In this document: positions 1-12,000 of the stretch, piece after piece
How positions within the stretch are numbered: position 1 is the first letter of the stretch
Layout: every line of letters starts with the position of its first letter
NCBI GenBank assembly: GCA_951230915.1
Contig: OX579635.1
Coordinates: 12,524,001 to 12,588,000, forward strand
DNA from: Antitrichia curtipendula
Taxonomy: Eukaryota > Streptophyta > Bryopsida > Hypnales > Leucodontaceae
DNA: 64,000 nt
Reading direction: 5' to 3'
Translations under genes and position numbers: made by a program
Notes under the pieces: generated by a model
What the model saw: the letters and a program-made list of their open reading frames with translations, nothing else
Told to the model about the DNA's origin: nothing
The model's database searches: none

Positions 1-5
1 CTTAT

Positions 6-558
6 ATCCACTTGAGGTGGTAGGAGGTAGAACAACCTCCTACCAAATGTAAATTATAATTATTTAGTAGGAACTCAACTGCTTGTAATTAAATTGAAAG
101 TAGAAATTGAGACCTCATTTAGACATAGTAGAATTTTTTTTTCAAAAACATTTGAACTAAGAGAAGTTGGTAAATAGAGATAACTTTCATCTCCAAAAAT
201 CCGTTTGATATTTAGAACCTCCAATCAAAAGTTATGGACAAATTTGAGAGAGGGGGGTAGAAGGAAATTTTTTATTACATTTTCAAACTTCCTCTCTCAA
301 AGTTGTCCATGACTTTTGATTGGAGGTTCTAAATATCAAATGGATTTTTGGAGATGAAAGTTATCTCTATTTACCAACTTCTCTTAGTTCCAAGTTTTTT
401 TAAAATAAAATTCTACTATGTCTAAATGAGGTATGAATTTCTATTGTTAACACAATTTTTACCTTTGATTTAACTATGAGTGGTTGAGCTCCTATTACAA
501 TTCTAATTTATATTATCCCACATAGGTTATTCTACATCCTACCACCTCCTATGCATAT
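6..558. mobile_element. Large foldback MITE, ~550 bp
   Basis: The whole element folds on itself. The left arm (about 15-257) pairs with the right arm (about 290-555), and the stretch around 130-235 is almost perfectly complementary to 305-425. The outer ends share GGTGGTAGGAGGTAG-type sequence, and only about 35 bases remain as a loop. There is no coding potential. One arm of a second copy lies at 25650-25920. The superfamily is not clear because no clean target duplication is visible at the window edge. Confidence 0.8.
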
Positions 559-1040
559 AAAGAATTTTTCTACTCAATTGAAGATCCTAAGAAAGTCGGA
601 GATGCTAATGAAGTAATGTGAGATGGTTGATGGATCCAATTCTCTCATTTAATTAAAAGTTTCCTATTTTTGTAGTTTATTTTTCTAAGCTACAAAACTA
701 CCTAACATTGCGTTCTCCACTTGGTGCCCCTTTTGGGCGTGTCCATTGTGGGGCACTTGAGAAGCAAAGTGGCCTTGGGCTCCAATTCTACACCCCAAAT
801 GAGCATTTGGCATCCATGTCCGAGTCAATTGTAGGGATGCTCTAAGTGAAACGAGGTTCCAAGGCACCAAAGAATGATTGTGACATTTGGATACAATGTG
901 CAATAGTTAGGAAGGAACAAAGTTTGGTTCTAAAATTGTTTCTTTTGCATAATTAGGTACACAATTTATTTAAGAGATGTAGAAGATGGCGGTTTAGAGT
1001 TAATGGTGCATTTGGAGGTGCTCACTTTAAAACCAAGTTA
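559..1040. repeat. Dispersed repeat segment with a Harbinger-like end
   Basis: No gene is visible. A GGATGCTC end followed by TAA at 835-845 resembles the right end of the Harbinger MITEs elsewhere in the window, but no left partner was found. Positions 850-1030 match parts of 33640-33838 and, inverted, 40000-40135. These share a stretch reading roughly 'caaccaaagaa...gacatttggata...gcaaaagttatgaa', followed by a 'gatggcggttt' segment. Confidence 0.45.
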
Positions 1041-1463
1041 TGGTAGAACCACCCATACTCAACCATTTAAGTAATTATGCACATAATTTGGAGCAGTATA
1101 AAGCAATCTACATTTTCTACCAAGCATAAAGGTAGAAATCATGGGGACTGCAATTTTTTTGGTAATTTATGCCTTGAATTGCTATTACTATGAGTTTTGA
1201 AAGCCAAAAGTTGGGTTGAACCTATACCCATTATATAAACTATTCTAATTCCAATTATTCAAAAATTACTTTCATGCTCACTACTTCCTATTTCCTTTCT
1301 CACTACTTTGGGACATGTAGCATGACCTTATTAGTTCCAACCTTGCAAAGGAAAAAAAAAACATTCCAAACTTGGATTGGAAATTTGTTCCATCCTTGAT
1401 TAGAAATAGTTGCATCTTATAGGTTGGGTATGGATCTCTAGTCAAGAGTAGGTGGTTCTACCA
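1041..1463. mobile_element. TA-flanked MITE with TGGTAGAACCACC ends
   Basis: The ends are inverted repeats: TGGTAGAACCACCC at the left and its complement at 1450-1463, each flanked by TA. Its interior (about 1060-1230) is partly repeated at 33310-33480, including the phrase 'ggactgcaattttttt'. It has no open reading frame of note. The TA duplication fits the Tc1/mariner group (Stowaway-like). Confidence 0.6.
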
Positions 1464-2442
1464 TATAATAAACCTTAGAATCATGTTGATGAGGACACAT
1501 AATGTCTTTTTGGATGGCTTCACCAAGATTGTAGGATGTGGAGAAAAAACATGTTTTTCATCCATTTAAAAGAAGAAGTTCATGGAGTACATTTTCAGTG
1601 GATACTATTGCAAATTCCCCCATCATGGTATTATTGAGTTTTCTAAAGAAGAAGATGTTGAATCCATAGATCACCCTTGTAGTGTATTTTGGCCATTTTT
1701 TTCTATCATTTTATTCATGATGTGAATTTTAGCCGTAAGAATGATTAAATTTTTTTGAATTTGAGTACAACTAATGAAATGAAGCTTACCAAATGCATTT
1801 TCTACTCCAATTTGAAAAAATTCATAAATTCATAAATTTCAATATATTATAGCAATGTAAATTTTAGGCCTATAACCATGGTTTGTTGATTTTTTAATTT
1901 TAGAGTGACACAATAACTTTGACTAATACCATAATGTTGTACACTATAATATAGACTACATCTACAATGAAAGTTTCAGATTATTTCAGTATATTATGTA
2001 TTTGATATGAGTTTTCTTCATTTTTTTCTTAAAAATTTCACAATAATATCAAAGCATTTCACACACACAAACACACTCAATTTTTATTTTTTTTATGACT
2101 TGTATCATACATATGACTTCATCTTTCGCAAATAAATATAATTTTTTTGAATTCATACCTAGTTGCAAAAATTGCACCAAACAGCGGAGTGATGGACAGA
2201 GAGGCTTTGAAATCCGTGGTCATAGGCCCCGTCCTTCCACTCATGGTTTAACTTTAAAACTTGTAAACACATAATTAAATTTGGTCGGTTGGGTTTCATA
2301 GGTGATTGCAACTCTTTCCTGACAGCAATGTCAGTAATTTTAATAGGGATCAGTCATGAAACAATTTGCTCTGGAATGTAATAAATTAAACAGTACCCCG
2401 GAGTGATTACCTTACAAATCTAACTCTTGCTTACTGAGGGTA
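1464..2442. other. No gene seen, AT-rich
   Basis: I see only AT-rich sequence with many stops in all frames. A locally GC-richer patch at 2180-2250 has no recognisable content. Confidence 0.5.
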
Positions 2443-2855
2443 AAGTAGGAGGCTCAGAAATGGCACATCAGTAAGGGCCGGTCCGCCTTTTTCCGTGTAT
2501 TTCATTGGACGGGAATAAATTTTAACTCATTTTTCAGACAAAGAGAAATAGATGAGGAATCAAGCCTAAGTGGTTTCGTATTTTTCCAAGCATTTTTGAA
2601 TTACTTATGAATTTTCAAACGAGTTGGGCCATAGGTCCCTATTTATGACCCTAGGTCTTTATGAACGGTACACTTGCAATTCTGAAGAAAGATGGAGAAA
2701 GCAAAGCGAATGATTGGCTCTTGCAATTGATAATGTTTTTTCCCTTTATTCATTCAATGACTATACATTTCAATTTCAAAACCAATTCATGTCCATTTCA
2801 CAGCCATTTATAGGATATGTTTTTAATGCCCGTTTCATTTTAGAGCCTCCTACCT
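2443..2855. mobile_element. TA-flanked MITE with AGTAGGAGGCTC ends
   Basis: The left end AAGTAGGAGGCTC and the right end GAGCCTCCTACCT are inverted repeats, each next to TA. These ends match the AGGTAGGAG family seen at 12402 and 15725, but the interior differs. It abuts the next, truncated element directly. Confidence 0.55.
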
Positions 2856-2856
2856 T

Positions 2857-3150
2857 AGTATGCTCTTAAAGTGACCATTTAAGAGTTGATTGTCTTTTGG
2901 GGGAAGGTAAACTCTTGGAAACAACTTTCAGTTAGTTTTTGTAGGAAGTAAAATGGAATTGGCATCTAACTCAAGTTCTTTCATCTTTCTTGGACCTTCA
3001 TGGAATTTGTTACAAATTTTTTAGGTTGAAATGTGTAAATCACTAAAAGTGACCACCTCGTGAAATATACACTAAATTGGTACTTTGAAGAAAGCAAAAT
3101 GTACCCTTGTGTCATGATCGCTTTAGAACATGGGTGCTTTTCGAGAAGAC
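2857..3150. mobile_element. Truncated copy of the AGGTAGTATGCTC MITE family
   Basis: This segment follows the same order of motifs as the elements at 5733-6034 and 40676-40994: TATGCTCTTAAAG, then a 'ggaattggcatctaac' block, then 'gtgaccacctc', then 'catgatcgctttagaacatg'. Its left end has lost the AGG, and the right end decays near 3150. Confidence 0.7.
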
Positions 3151-4871
3151 TATTAATCTTACTTAGCAAAACTTATTAAGTTATTGGATTTGGAAGTTTA
3201 ATATCTTAGATGTAGGGTAGGTTTGGTGGAAAATGATTCTAATAATACTTGCCAAATTAACTAGACACTATTGAAATTGGTGAGATTGTTCTAGCAAGAG
3301 ATCTTAACCTTGTGTAACTTCTTTCTTTAAATTGTGAGAATTGAGGTTAGAAATGAATTCTATAATTTATTTTTCCAAGAAGATGCTATAATTGCCCCCA
3401 AAACAAGATTGCCCATAACTTTCATATATCAAATCCAAATGGAATAAATCAAAGCTTTATATGTACATAAAAATATAATCTAAACAAATCCATTTTGTCC
3501 CCTAAGGGAACAATGGGACTTTAGGGGTTAAATCACAAATAGTTCTAAAATGGAATTGAAAGATGTCAAGCTTAATGGCAAGATATTGTAGCAAGTAATC
3601 TACATAAATTGAAATTTTTTGTTTTGAAAAATTGTAAAACTAAACTCATAATTAAATCCTAGACGGTAATATCTACAAAAATGCTTTAATTGCCTGCAAA
3701 ATAAGACTCCTCATAACTTTTACATGACTAATCCGAATTGAATGAATCAAAACTTTTCAGGTAGACAAGAAAATAATCTACTAGGAAATAAATTTAAAAA
3801 TTGAATTTTTGAGGGGGTGGGTGGGTACCTGGAGGTGAGCATTTGAGCTTAGGAGGGGCATAAGTTTTTTTCCAACAAATGATTGATATAAAATTATTCT
3901 CCCATAAAGCAAGTACATTCCTTTACCACCAAAAAAAGTTTCAAAAAATTATTGTCAAATTTGATACCATATGAACATGCCCGAAATTATTAAAAGAACA
4001 TTTGAAGACTCAAAACCTTTAGGGTTTAAAAATAAAGGAACTATTACTTGCTCATTCAAATTCACGAGCTTTATTTTCTACCTCGCATGGCAACATGTGA
4101 AGGGCCCGCAACATGTCACATTCGTTGACCATGGCTTTAGAGCCCCAAACTTTCTATCATTAAAAGAACAAATTAAGAAGAAAAGTAAGATCAAAAGTTT
4201 CAAATTTGTTTTAAGAGAAATTTAGAATTTGAAGCAATGTACTCATGTTGAGGAGAAATTGTCAGTAAAACACCGAGACGGATTGTGATTTGATCTTCTA
4301 TGCCCGCTATTTAGCATTTGAGAGACGAACCCCCCTTGTTTGCATTGTGGATACTCACACACCGTAGGAACTAATCTAACATCAAGTAGAATTGATTCAA
4401 TTTAATTCTTCATAGGAATTTTTTTTAAATGGATTGATCCAAAACTTGAATTTTGAATAGATTTTTTTTACATGTGTATAGTTTCTATAGACACTAAACC
4501 GGTCAAAGAGACTTTTTTTTACATGTGTCTAGTTTCTAGAGAAGGAGAGAATTATTCTGAGATGAGTAATTTGTCCTCTTTATGGGATTGAATCAACATT
4601 CAAAACCATGTATAAAAATCATAAAGGATCATGTCACTAGACTAGTCACATTGCCACAAATTAGAAGAATTTTTTTTTTTTCACTATAATTGGATGTACT
4701 TCATACATTTCATTAAGCTACCACAATAAACTCTTGAAAACATTCATAATCCACCTCATAAATCTTATCTCTATCATAATTTACATTGTAGGCATTCCCT
4801 ATAAATGTGAAGAATTATCCTCTTCTACTATTACATTTTATTAGGTTTAGATTGTAGGAGAGAAGGCTTTA
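3151..4871. other. No gene seen; degraded repeat pieces
   Basis: The stretch is AT-rich. One 'ctttaggggttaa' end at 3515-3530 belongs to the TTAACCCC element family, without a clear partner. Short open frames (for example 3971-4225) show no family resemblance or codon bias. Confidence 0.5.
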
Positions 4872-5328
4872 GAGCATTTCCACTTCTAAAGTGGCCAGTG
4901 TCTAACATACATTCAAATTGGATGAAAAATACATTGGGCCCCTCCATGTTTTTTTCAAACACTCAATCTTATTGTGTACATGATAGATATGCCAAATCTA
5001 ATTTTAATTGTTTTTTTGCTCTATTTCACTTAATCCTACGTAAAGGTCAGATTCGGGAAAAATTAGGTCATTTTTGTAAAAAGAAGTGTCACATGTCATT
5101 TTGTGAATAGTTTGAGGTGACGTGGACCCCTAAAAACATGACGTGGAAATTCAATTTTGGCATTCAGTTGCTGAATCAGACCTTCATGTACAGTAATTGG
5201 TCAGTTCACTGCTTAAAGAACTCATTTGGTGCTTTTGGGCCAAAGACAAAAAAATTGAAAGGCTTGCCAAATATAGACGTGAAATTACAACAAGTTGATT
5301 TGGCCTTGTTAGGGTGGTGGTGGTGCTC
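4872..5328. mobile_element. Harbinger/Tourist-type MITE with TTA duplication
   Basis: The ends GAGCATTTCCACTTC and (reverse complement) GAGCACCACCACCACC form short inverted repeats of the GAGCATC type common in plant Harbinger MITEs. TTA flanks both ends (4869-4871 and 5329-5331), as expected for this superfamily. The element is 457 bp and non-coding. It is a candidate client of a transposase like the relic at 52140-53357. Confidence 0.65.
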
Positions 5329-5576
5329 TTATATAGATGAAAGCTACACTTGAAGAAGTTTGAATGGGTCCTTACTCAAATACCAAATGAAATGTTAAAT
5401 GGAGTGAGTCTCTCTTTAATAAAAGCAATAGCATGTGTCATATGAATGCAAATACACCACTGACCCAAATGCCCATTACCATATTCAATTTCGACACAAA
5501 TCAAATATTATTCCATTGCGTAAAGAATTATCCGGAGGATGCCTATGCATTTAAAAGGCGCCTTATTTGCAAAGTA

Positions 5577-6182
5577 AGGTAGTATGCTCTTAAAGCGACC
5601 ACTTAAGAGCAGATCGCCTTTTCAGGGAAGTTAAACTTATTGAAACAATTTTCAGTAAATTTATACAGGAAGAAAAATGGAATTGGCATCTAACCCAAGT
5701 TATTTCATATTTTTCTGATCTTTGTAGCATTAAGGTAGTATGCTCTAAAAGCGCTCATGTTCTAAAAGCGATCATGACACAGAGATACATTTTGCTTTCT
5801 TCAATGTACGAACTGTGTACATTTCAGAAGGTGGTCGCTTTTAGAAACCACTGTTTTTGAACTTCAAAAATTCATAACTAATGCTACAAAGGTCTGAAAA
5901 ATATGAAACGACTTGGGTTAGATGCCAATTCCATTTTTCTTCCCATATAAATTTACTGAAAATTGTTTCAATAAGTTTAACTTCCCTGAAAAGGCGATCT
6001 GCTCTTAAATGGTCGCTTTAAGAGCATACTACCTTAGTTATGAATTTTTGAAGTTCAAACACAATGGTTTCTAAAAGCGACCACCTTCTGAAATGTACAC
6101 TGTTCGAACATTGAAGAAAGAAAAATGTACCTCTGTGTCATGATCGCTTTTAGAACATGGGCACTTTTAGAGCATACTACCT
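5577..6182. mobile_element. TA-flanked MITE carrying a same-family insertion
   Basis: The outer element has AGGTAGTATGCTC ends in inverted orientation, with TA on both sides. It is split into 5577-5730 and 6037-6182 by a second element of the same family. When the inner copy is removed, the outer halves rejoin to a sequence that is also found, in inverted orientation, inside the inner copy, with TA as the insertion site. No coding capacity is seen. Confidence 0.9.
5733..6034. mobile_element. Inner AGGTAGTATGCTC MITE, complete
   Basis: This is a 302-bp element starting AGGTAGTATGCTCT and ending in its complement, with TA at 5731-5732 and 6035-6036. Subterminal blocks include 'agcgatcatgacacag' and 'ggtggtcgcttttag', which recur in other copies (2857-3150, 40676-40994, 41117-41338). 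It is inserted within a relative (5577-6182). Confidence 0.9.
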
Positions 6183-6184
6183 TA

Positions 6185-6693
6185 TTGAGATTTTAAACCG
6201 GGCAAGTGCTTTACAAAGTTATCCTGCATAAGGACAGATTACAAAAAAATTCCCATGGGAACTAAAGAGGATCCTTTTCACTGTTCTTTACACCATATGT
6301 AAGGAATGATAACTTGAGATCTAGAGGCAAAAGTCCCCATTACCCATTGTGCTTCGGGCTCCCCTTTACACCCTAAAATTCCATATTGTCATTTCTTATC
6401 CTATTAGAGAACTACACTTAATTTCAACTAGTTTCTAAAGTCAACCACAATAAATTATTGTCTAAAATATACTCCTATTATTCATGAGAATCTTACGATT
6501 GGTTTTAGAAACTTCTATTTTCAACACTTTGAAAATTCATAGTTTATTCATACAGTGTCCAAAAAATGCATTCTAAGAGAATTTAGAATCCCCGTTTGAC
6601 TACTAGCAAGACTTCATGAACAATTTTTCATTATGATAATGGAACCATCTTGAATTGCTAAGGTTGGAGGTGGGCTTGGGCTAGATTGCATAA
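6185..6693. other. No gene seen
   Basis: AT-rich sequence without a recognised repeat or reading frame. Confidence 0.4.
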
Positions 6694-7125
6694 GTGCATT
6701 TTCAATGCTACGCTCGAAGAAAAAAAAATACTACAATGATACATGCAGTTGGTATTCCCGTCCCTTTTTTCTTTTCCACTATGGCATTTCCCATCTTCGG
6801 CACCTCAATGCAAAGACAGTACTTGGAAACGGAAACCGCTCTGCAAAGGAAGTGCAGAAGGTGCCAAAATTTGCAAATTTTTTGTCCCTTTTGTACACTT
6901 TAAGACTCAATTGTCACCATTATTGGCGTTGACCAAGAAGTGGAGAGGAGTTTGGAGGGCACAACAAAGGACCAAATTTTTCTATGAGGGAGCCAAGAAG
7001 TGTTGAGTCCGTGAAATTGATGTAGGAGGTGCCGTTAGCATTGGGGCTGGTTTTCGTTGCTCTTTTGTAACCCACGCAAAACTTGTTGTTGTAGTGCTTC
7101 CAAACAAAGTGGATTGAGGATGCTC
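6694..7125. mobile_element. Harbinger/Tourist-type MITE with TAA duplication
   Basis: The left end GTGCATTTTCAATGC and the reverse complement of the right end, GAGCATCCTCAATCC, are related inverted repeats. TAA flanks both sides (6691-6693, 7126-7128). Three overlapping short frames in its interior are not convincing genes. The left end carries a T where the family usually has A, so it is probably old. Confidence 0.55.
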
Positions 7126-7173
7126 TAAGCAACCCTTCCCCCAAGCAAAACACTGAGCATAAATGATTTTAAC

Positions 7174-7402
7174 GGCCAGGGTGAATTGCCCCCTTCATTG
7201 CCCCACAGGGATAAACACTGGGAATTTTTTATTTGCAACATACTACAATATTTTGAAATTCTGAATTCATATTTGCAATCAAAGGCCCCAAATTCAATGG
7301 GAGTCGTATAGAATTGTTAGTAAACACGGCACAAAATAGGGAGGGAATTTTTTTTTAATTATCCTTGGTTGGGGCAACGAGGGGGGTCAATTCTCCATGG
7401 CC
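7174..7402. mobile_element. GGCC-ended MITE with a perfect 9-bp duplication
   Basis: The element runs from GGCCAGGGTGAATTG to the related inverted sequence ending CCATGGCC. It is flanked by exact 9-bp copies of GATTTTAAC at 7165-7173 and 7403-7411. A 9-bp target duplication suggests a Mutator-like source. The interior contains 'gaattcatatttgcaatcaaag', shared with the copies at 9385, 12001 and 33082 onward. Confidence 0.9.
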
Positions 7403-7418
7403 GATTTTAACACCATTT

Positions 7419-7445
7419 TCTCTTCTTCTTCTTCTTCTTTTTTTC
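7419..7445. repeat. TTC microsatellite
   Basis: About seven TTC units followed by a T run. Confidence 0.9.
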
Positions 7446-8051
7446 CTTTAATTTTGACACCAATGAGACGAAATTCCATTGCAGAATGAAGTACACGACC
7501 GTCAGTCACAGGCGGGTGGCCTGGCCAGGCCACAGAGAGCGAGATTTGACCCCCCTTCCCTTTTCCCCCTTGGTCCCTCCTGAGCTTGCTTTTTGACACC
7601 CGCCTTTGACTTTAAAGGGTTTAGGGTGTTTTTAATGTTGTCCACTGTGCGCCCCAGCACGAGTGGCAGGATGCCTCTTTTTTTTTTTTCTTTTTTTTTT
7701 CTTTTTTTTTCCTTTTTTTTTCCTTTGTCAGACTTCCGTTTTTTTGTCTAATGCCTTGTCTGCAGCTGTCAGCTGTTGGGAGTCTGTTACTTTGAGGAAC
7801 TTCGCTGCAGATTGCGGGCATGATGTTCTTCAGTCCAGCACTCCAGCCTTGAGAGCAGCGAAAGGGGCTTTGGACTTTTCCATACCACCGACGTGAGGAT
7901 GGTCTCCAGAATTAGGAGGAAATTAAAGCCGAGTTTGAGTTTGGGCTATTTTTTTCATTTTTATTAAAAACTGCAAAAAGGGATCCCTGGGCTACTGATC
8001 CGTTTGGGGGTTACATAATCAATTTACCAAAACGAAGAGGAACTTCATAAC
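7446..8051. other. No gene seen; pyrimidine-rich tract
   Basis: This contains a long T-rich tract (about 7677-7727) broken by single Cs. Open frames here on both strands exist only because of that tract. A GC-richer flank (7745-7900) shows no recognisable product. Confidence 0.5.
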
Positions 8052-8301
8052 GGCCATAACGGCCCAGGGAGGATTGACCCCTGTATTGCCCTGTCAAAGG
8101 GTAAATGTAAAAAAAAATTGCCCCCTATTTTGTGCCGCTTAAATTTTGTATATTTTCATGTCTGGGGGCTAATTTGGGGCCTTTGATTGCAGATATGAAT
8201 TCAAAATTTGAGAATTTTATCATCTGCGGCAAATAAAAAAATTTCAGTGTTTTCTGCAGGGGTAAAACACGGGGCAATACAGGGGTCAATACTCCCTGGC
8301 C
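8052..8301. mobile_element. GGCC-ended MITE with a perfect 9-bp duplication
   Basis: It is flanked by identical CTTCATAAC at 8043-8051 and 8302-8310. The inverted ends include AGGGAGGATTGACCCC and its near-complement at 8280-8296. The first nine bases are an extra GGCCATAAC before the second GGCC, as if the end had been extended. It shares its interior with the element at 32845-33081. Confidence 0.88.
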
Positions 8302-8447
8302 CTTCATAACATTGTTCACCTTTGCTGTTGGGGGTCCTTTTTGCTCCCCCCAAAATCAGGAGCCCCTTCAGTCAATAAACTTCTCAAGCCTGACAAGATA
8401 GGGGAGCACATTGTGAGCGCAGCCAATCAGATTTGGAGCATTATGAC

Positions 8448-9029
8448 TTAACCCCTGAAGCCCCACTTGTTCCCTTGGGGGATAATTTGGGTCCGGGGAG
8501 GTTCCTATTGTCTCAATTTGAAGGGTTTTTTTTTTATAGATTTTTAGAGTTTGTGTAGCTTTGCAAGAGCTTTGTGGATATAAATTTTTTGTTTCAACCG
8601 GATGCCGGATGAAAAAGTTATGGCACAATAAGCAAAGAAATGGAGATTGGCGGGCAATCCAAAAAAATTACAAAAAGTCAAAATAATTTTTTTTGAATTT
8701 TTTTCCTAAAATATTATGTTTTTTACCTATATGTGAAGCTTTTATTCATTCTATTTGGACTAGTGATGAGAAAGTTATAGACAATCTTAGTTTTTTGGGC
8801 AATTTAAGCATCTTTTTGAAAAAAAACTTTTTGTTCAACTTTGACTTCCAATCCGTACGGTGAAATTTGATGAAATTTTTACTACATGATCTCAGACAAA
8901 TCAAGTACAAGATCCTACGGTTAAATTCCAAAAAAAACAAAAAAAATTGGTTTCCTTAAGTGAATACAACATAAGTGGTAGTTTTGAGTGGTTTGGGGCA
9001 TAAAACACCCTCAGGGCTTTAGGGATTAA
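8448..9029. mobile_element. TTAACCCC-ended element, 582 bp
   Basis: The left end TTAACCCCTGAAGCC and the right end GGCTTTAGGGATTAA are inverted repeats. Internal phrases such as 'tacaagatcctacggtta' (8906-8923) recur in the element at 58747-59681, which makes this a family. No clear target duplication and no coding frame are seen. Confidence 0.65.
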
Positions 9030-9384
9030 TACACCCCCAAGGTATCTTGGAGGGGATTAGACCTCCACCTAAAGGGAGGCACCTCACCTAATTTAGCAAT
9101 GTTATGCTTGTGGAGGCTCTTGTTTTATCCAAGAACGCAGAAAACGCAGGAACCATTTATTTGCTATGCAAATATTCTTTTGCAAATTTTGAGTTCATAT
9201 TTGCAATCAAAGACCCCAAACTAGCTAGGAAAGGTGCTAACAATATATTGAATACGGAACAAATTAAGGGGGGTTTATTTATTTTTACATTCATCCTTGG
9301 CTGGACCTATGTAAGAGTCTCATTGCACTACTGTAGACTCAACCAAACATTTAGGGAGTTCTAGGTCTAAGCTCGGGAAAAAAT

Positions 9385-9624
9385 GCTAGGGTGAATTGCC
9401 CCCCTCATTGCCTTGCAATTTACCTTTGGGGAAAGCAGTGGAGTTTTTAGTTTGAAACACATGCTATAATTTGGAAATTTTGAATTCATATTTTCAATTA
9501 GAGGCCTAAAGTTTGTCTAGGAAAGCATAGTAATACAAAAATAGAATGGAGCACAAGGTAGGGGGCAATTTCTTTTTACATTTACTTTGGGCTAGGGCAA
9601 TGAGGGGGGCTACCTTATGTGGCC
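9385..9624. mobile_element. Diverged GGCC-ended MITE
   Basis: It has the family layout: 'agggtgaattgcccccctcattgcc' near the left, 'gaattcatattttcaat' in the middle, and 'gggcaatgagggggg...ggcc' at the right. The left GGCC is mutated, and no duplication is recoverable. Confidence 0.65.
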
Positions 9625-9686
9625 CTAGAAGAATGGGCAAAAAGTTGCTCTCAAAAACTCAAAATTTTTATAGGCTTCTTCTTGGT

Positions 9687-9895
9687 GTTTAGGGAGGATT
9701 GACCTACTTATTGCCTTGTATTTTACCCCTAAAAAAAACATTGGAATTTTGTATTTTCCACCTATGATAAAATTTGATAGCTTTTGCATTTGCTTTAGAG
9801 GCCCCAAGTTAACAAAGAAAGGTGAAGAAATACAAAATTTATGTGGCACATTTATCCTTTACTAGGACAATAAAAGGGTCAATCCTCCCCCGGCC
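9687..9895. mobile_element. Diverged GGCC-ended MITE (second subtype)
   Basis: The motif order matches 8052-8301: 'agggaggattgacc' at the left, 'ttgccttgtattttaccc', and 'gggtcaatcctcccccggcc' at the right. The left terminus is lost. Confidence 0.6.
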
Positions 9896-12000
9896 GTTGC
9901 TGGCCCCTGAACCAAGTTGATTTGGGGCCACAAACCGTCAAAAACAATTACAAAGTATCCTCTCCAATCCTCTTCACAGTTTGTTGGGCATCAAAGTATC
10001 CACATTCCACACCTGGCGCACTTCATTTGTGCTTGGGTAGTGAAGTTGAGCCGAACCAACCAATATCTGAAGTTATTTGTTATTACTTGGATAATCATTG
10101 ATGTCTTTTCGTTTTTCCTTGCATTCAATTTAAAATAGTAAAAAAAAATTGATTGTCTTAGATTGTCATTTTGAATTGGTCGTTTGGAAAAAATGAACTA
10201 CACTCATTTACAATTTGCTTTTGATTCTTTTTGTATAGTACTCAAGTTGAAGATAGTTGCACTTGGAATCTTCGGAAGAAATTTTGGCACATTGAACTTG
10301 CAGTAAATGGAGATATGCACTCTAAAATTGGGGGGAGAATGTACTTGAACAAGTTAATCAAAGGATCTTAGGGTTGAATTTGTTAAAAAAATAAATGTTG
10401 ATGAAGATATTGATGACCTTGCTCTACAAATGAATATTTTGAAGCAGTTTTTGGTTCTCTAAACATGAAAGATGAATTTTAGGGGTTAAATAAAATTGAT
10501 TTGTTCTTCAAATATTAGAGTTTATCGTAAAAAAAAAATGTGTACAATACACGACTAGAAGCCAGAGTTTGAAAAAGTAAATAAACAACAAAATTATTTG
10601 GAATATCAAAACTGGGGTTCGATGGAGTACAATGTTGTGTGTTTCTTTTTGTACTATTCTCAGTTGAACCTTCACATGACACTACTTTTACAACTATGAT
10701 GACCTTTACGATGAACTCGACCAAAAGTAGATCCACCACAAACGTCAAAGGCAGACGTGACCGTGCATGTAGCGTGAAGGCAACACTTTTGGGGCTACAT
10801 AACATCATCGTTATCGCTTTCGGCTCTTTGTGGAGAGATGCTACCATGCTCGACCCACGGTATTTTTTGAAATCTTTTGGGTCCACGTGAGAGCTCATGC
10901 AACTACAGTACTTATTAGCCAAGGAGGGGAACAACATTTGCATGAGCTGGAGCAGCATCGGTGAGAGAGGGAACAACATTCATGAGAGTAGCAACAAGGT
11001 TATCGTGGAGATGAGGCGGTACGCAACCGTTCCCCAAAGAGGCAGAGATGCTACTCAGAGTGGCTGGCCCCGGGGCTTGACCCCTTGAAATGCCTTTTTG
11101 CAAGTTGCATGTGAAGTTGAAGCCATGGAGATGCTCCAACCTAAAAGAAAAAATTCTCAAATTTTGGACATGCTTTCCCTCCCTCATATTTTGCTTTCTT
11201 ATTTCTTCCCTCAAAGCTGCACCACCAGACTTTGTTCTATTCCATCTTGCTTTTTTTTTAATTCCACAGCTTCTTCGAGAACACCCCACACCCCCACACC
11301 CCACCCCACACCCCACCCCACACCCGAAAAGAAAAAAAGCTAGACCTTTGTCCGATAAAGCTTCACTCGGGTGCCTTTTTAACAAAATTCCCCCCCGAAA
11401 CGAGCCCATCACACATCATCCACTTCCTATTTAAAGAAGTACGTCGGAGAAGGGATATCCGTTGCTACCTGCGATGAATATCCCTTTGTGCACAATGCAT
11501 GGTCCACGAAACCCTTATGCCATGGTGTTGCACACAACTTGAGGTGGGGCTCCCCCAATTACTTCTTGACAGCCCAATTGCCACAAGCTGCAGTGCAGTG
11601 GTTTGCCTGAATAATAATTAATTAAAATTGAATTCCCCATTCATTAACTGTAGTTCATACTCTGATGCTGCATTGCTGCTGCTGCTGCAGTGCAGCCCCC
11701 GTTTTCAGTTGTGGGTGAATGTTGAGCCGAGTGATTTAACCGAATCCAATCATCAAATGACGTAGCCAGGCGCAGAGTACAGTACGTTAATGGGCCACAT
11801 ACAGTATGATGCCGGCCAGAACGCACCCGGACGAATGTCTGGGGGATCCAGGACGGAAGAAGGGGGCGGGAACCTTCGTGCCACTGGGAGTTATCCAAAA
11901 CTGGCAACAAGTTACTTTCCCCACAAAAAAAAAGAAGGAATGGGGGAACGAACAGGTGGATATTTAGAGTGAAGCCTAAAAGTGGGCGCAACGAGGGACA
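9896..12000. other. No confident gene; GC-rich fragments and CA-rich repeat
   Basis: Open frames at 10515-10979 (154 codons) and 10915-11412 (165 codons), minus strand, overlap each other and plus-strand frames, and show no recognisable domain. A C/A-rich tandem repeat (11277-11325) explains part of the longer frame. Positions 11640-12000 are GC-richer and unassigned. This could be a degraded transposon or captured gene sequence. Confidence 0.4.
11277..11325. repeat. Simple repeat, CCCCACA units
   Basis: About seven variants of a CCCCACA or CCCCACC unit in a row. Confidence 0.9.

Noticed and set aside
7621..7896. Overlapping open frames on both strands around the T-rich tract
   Set aside because: They are open only because a homopyrimidine tract encodes runs of Phe or Lys; there are no domain features.
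10515..11434. 154-, 165- and 114-codon frames
   Set aside because: They overlap on opposite strands and run through a CCCCACA simple repeat. No recognisable protein family, and no splice structure that improves them.
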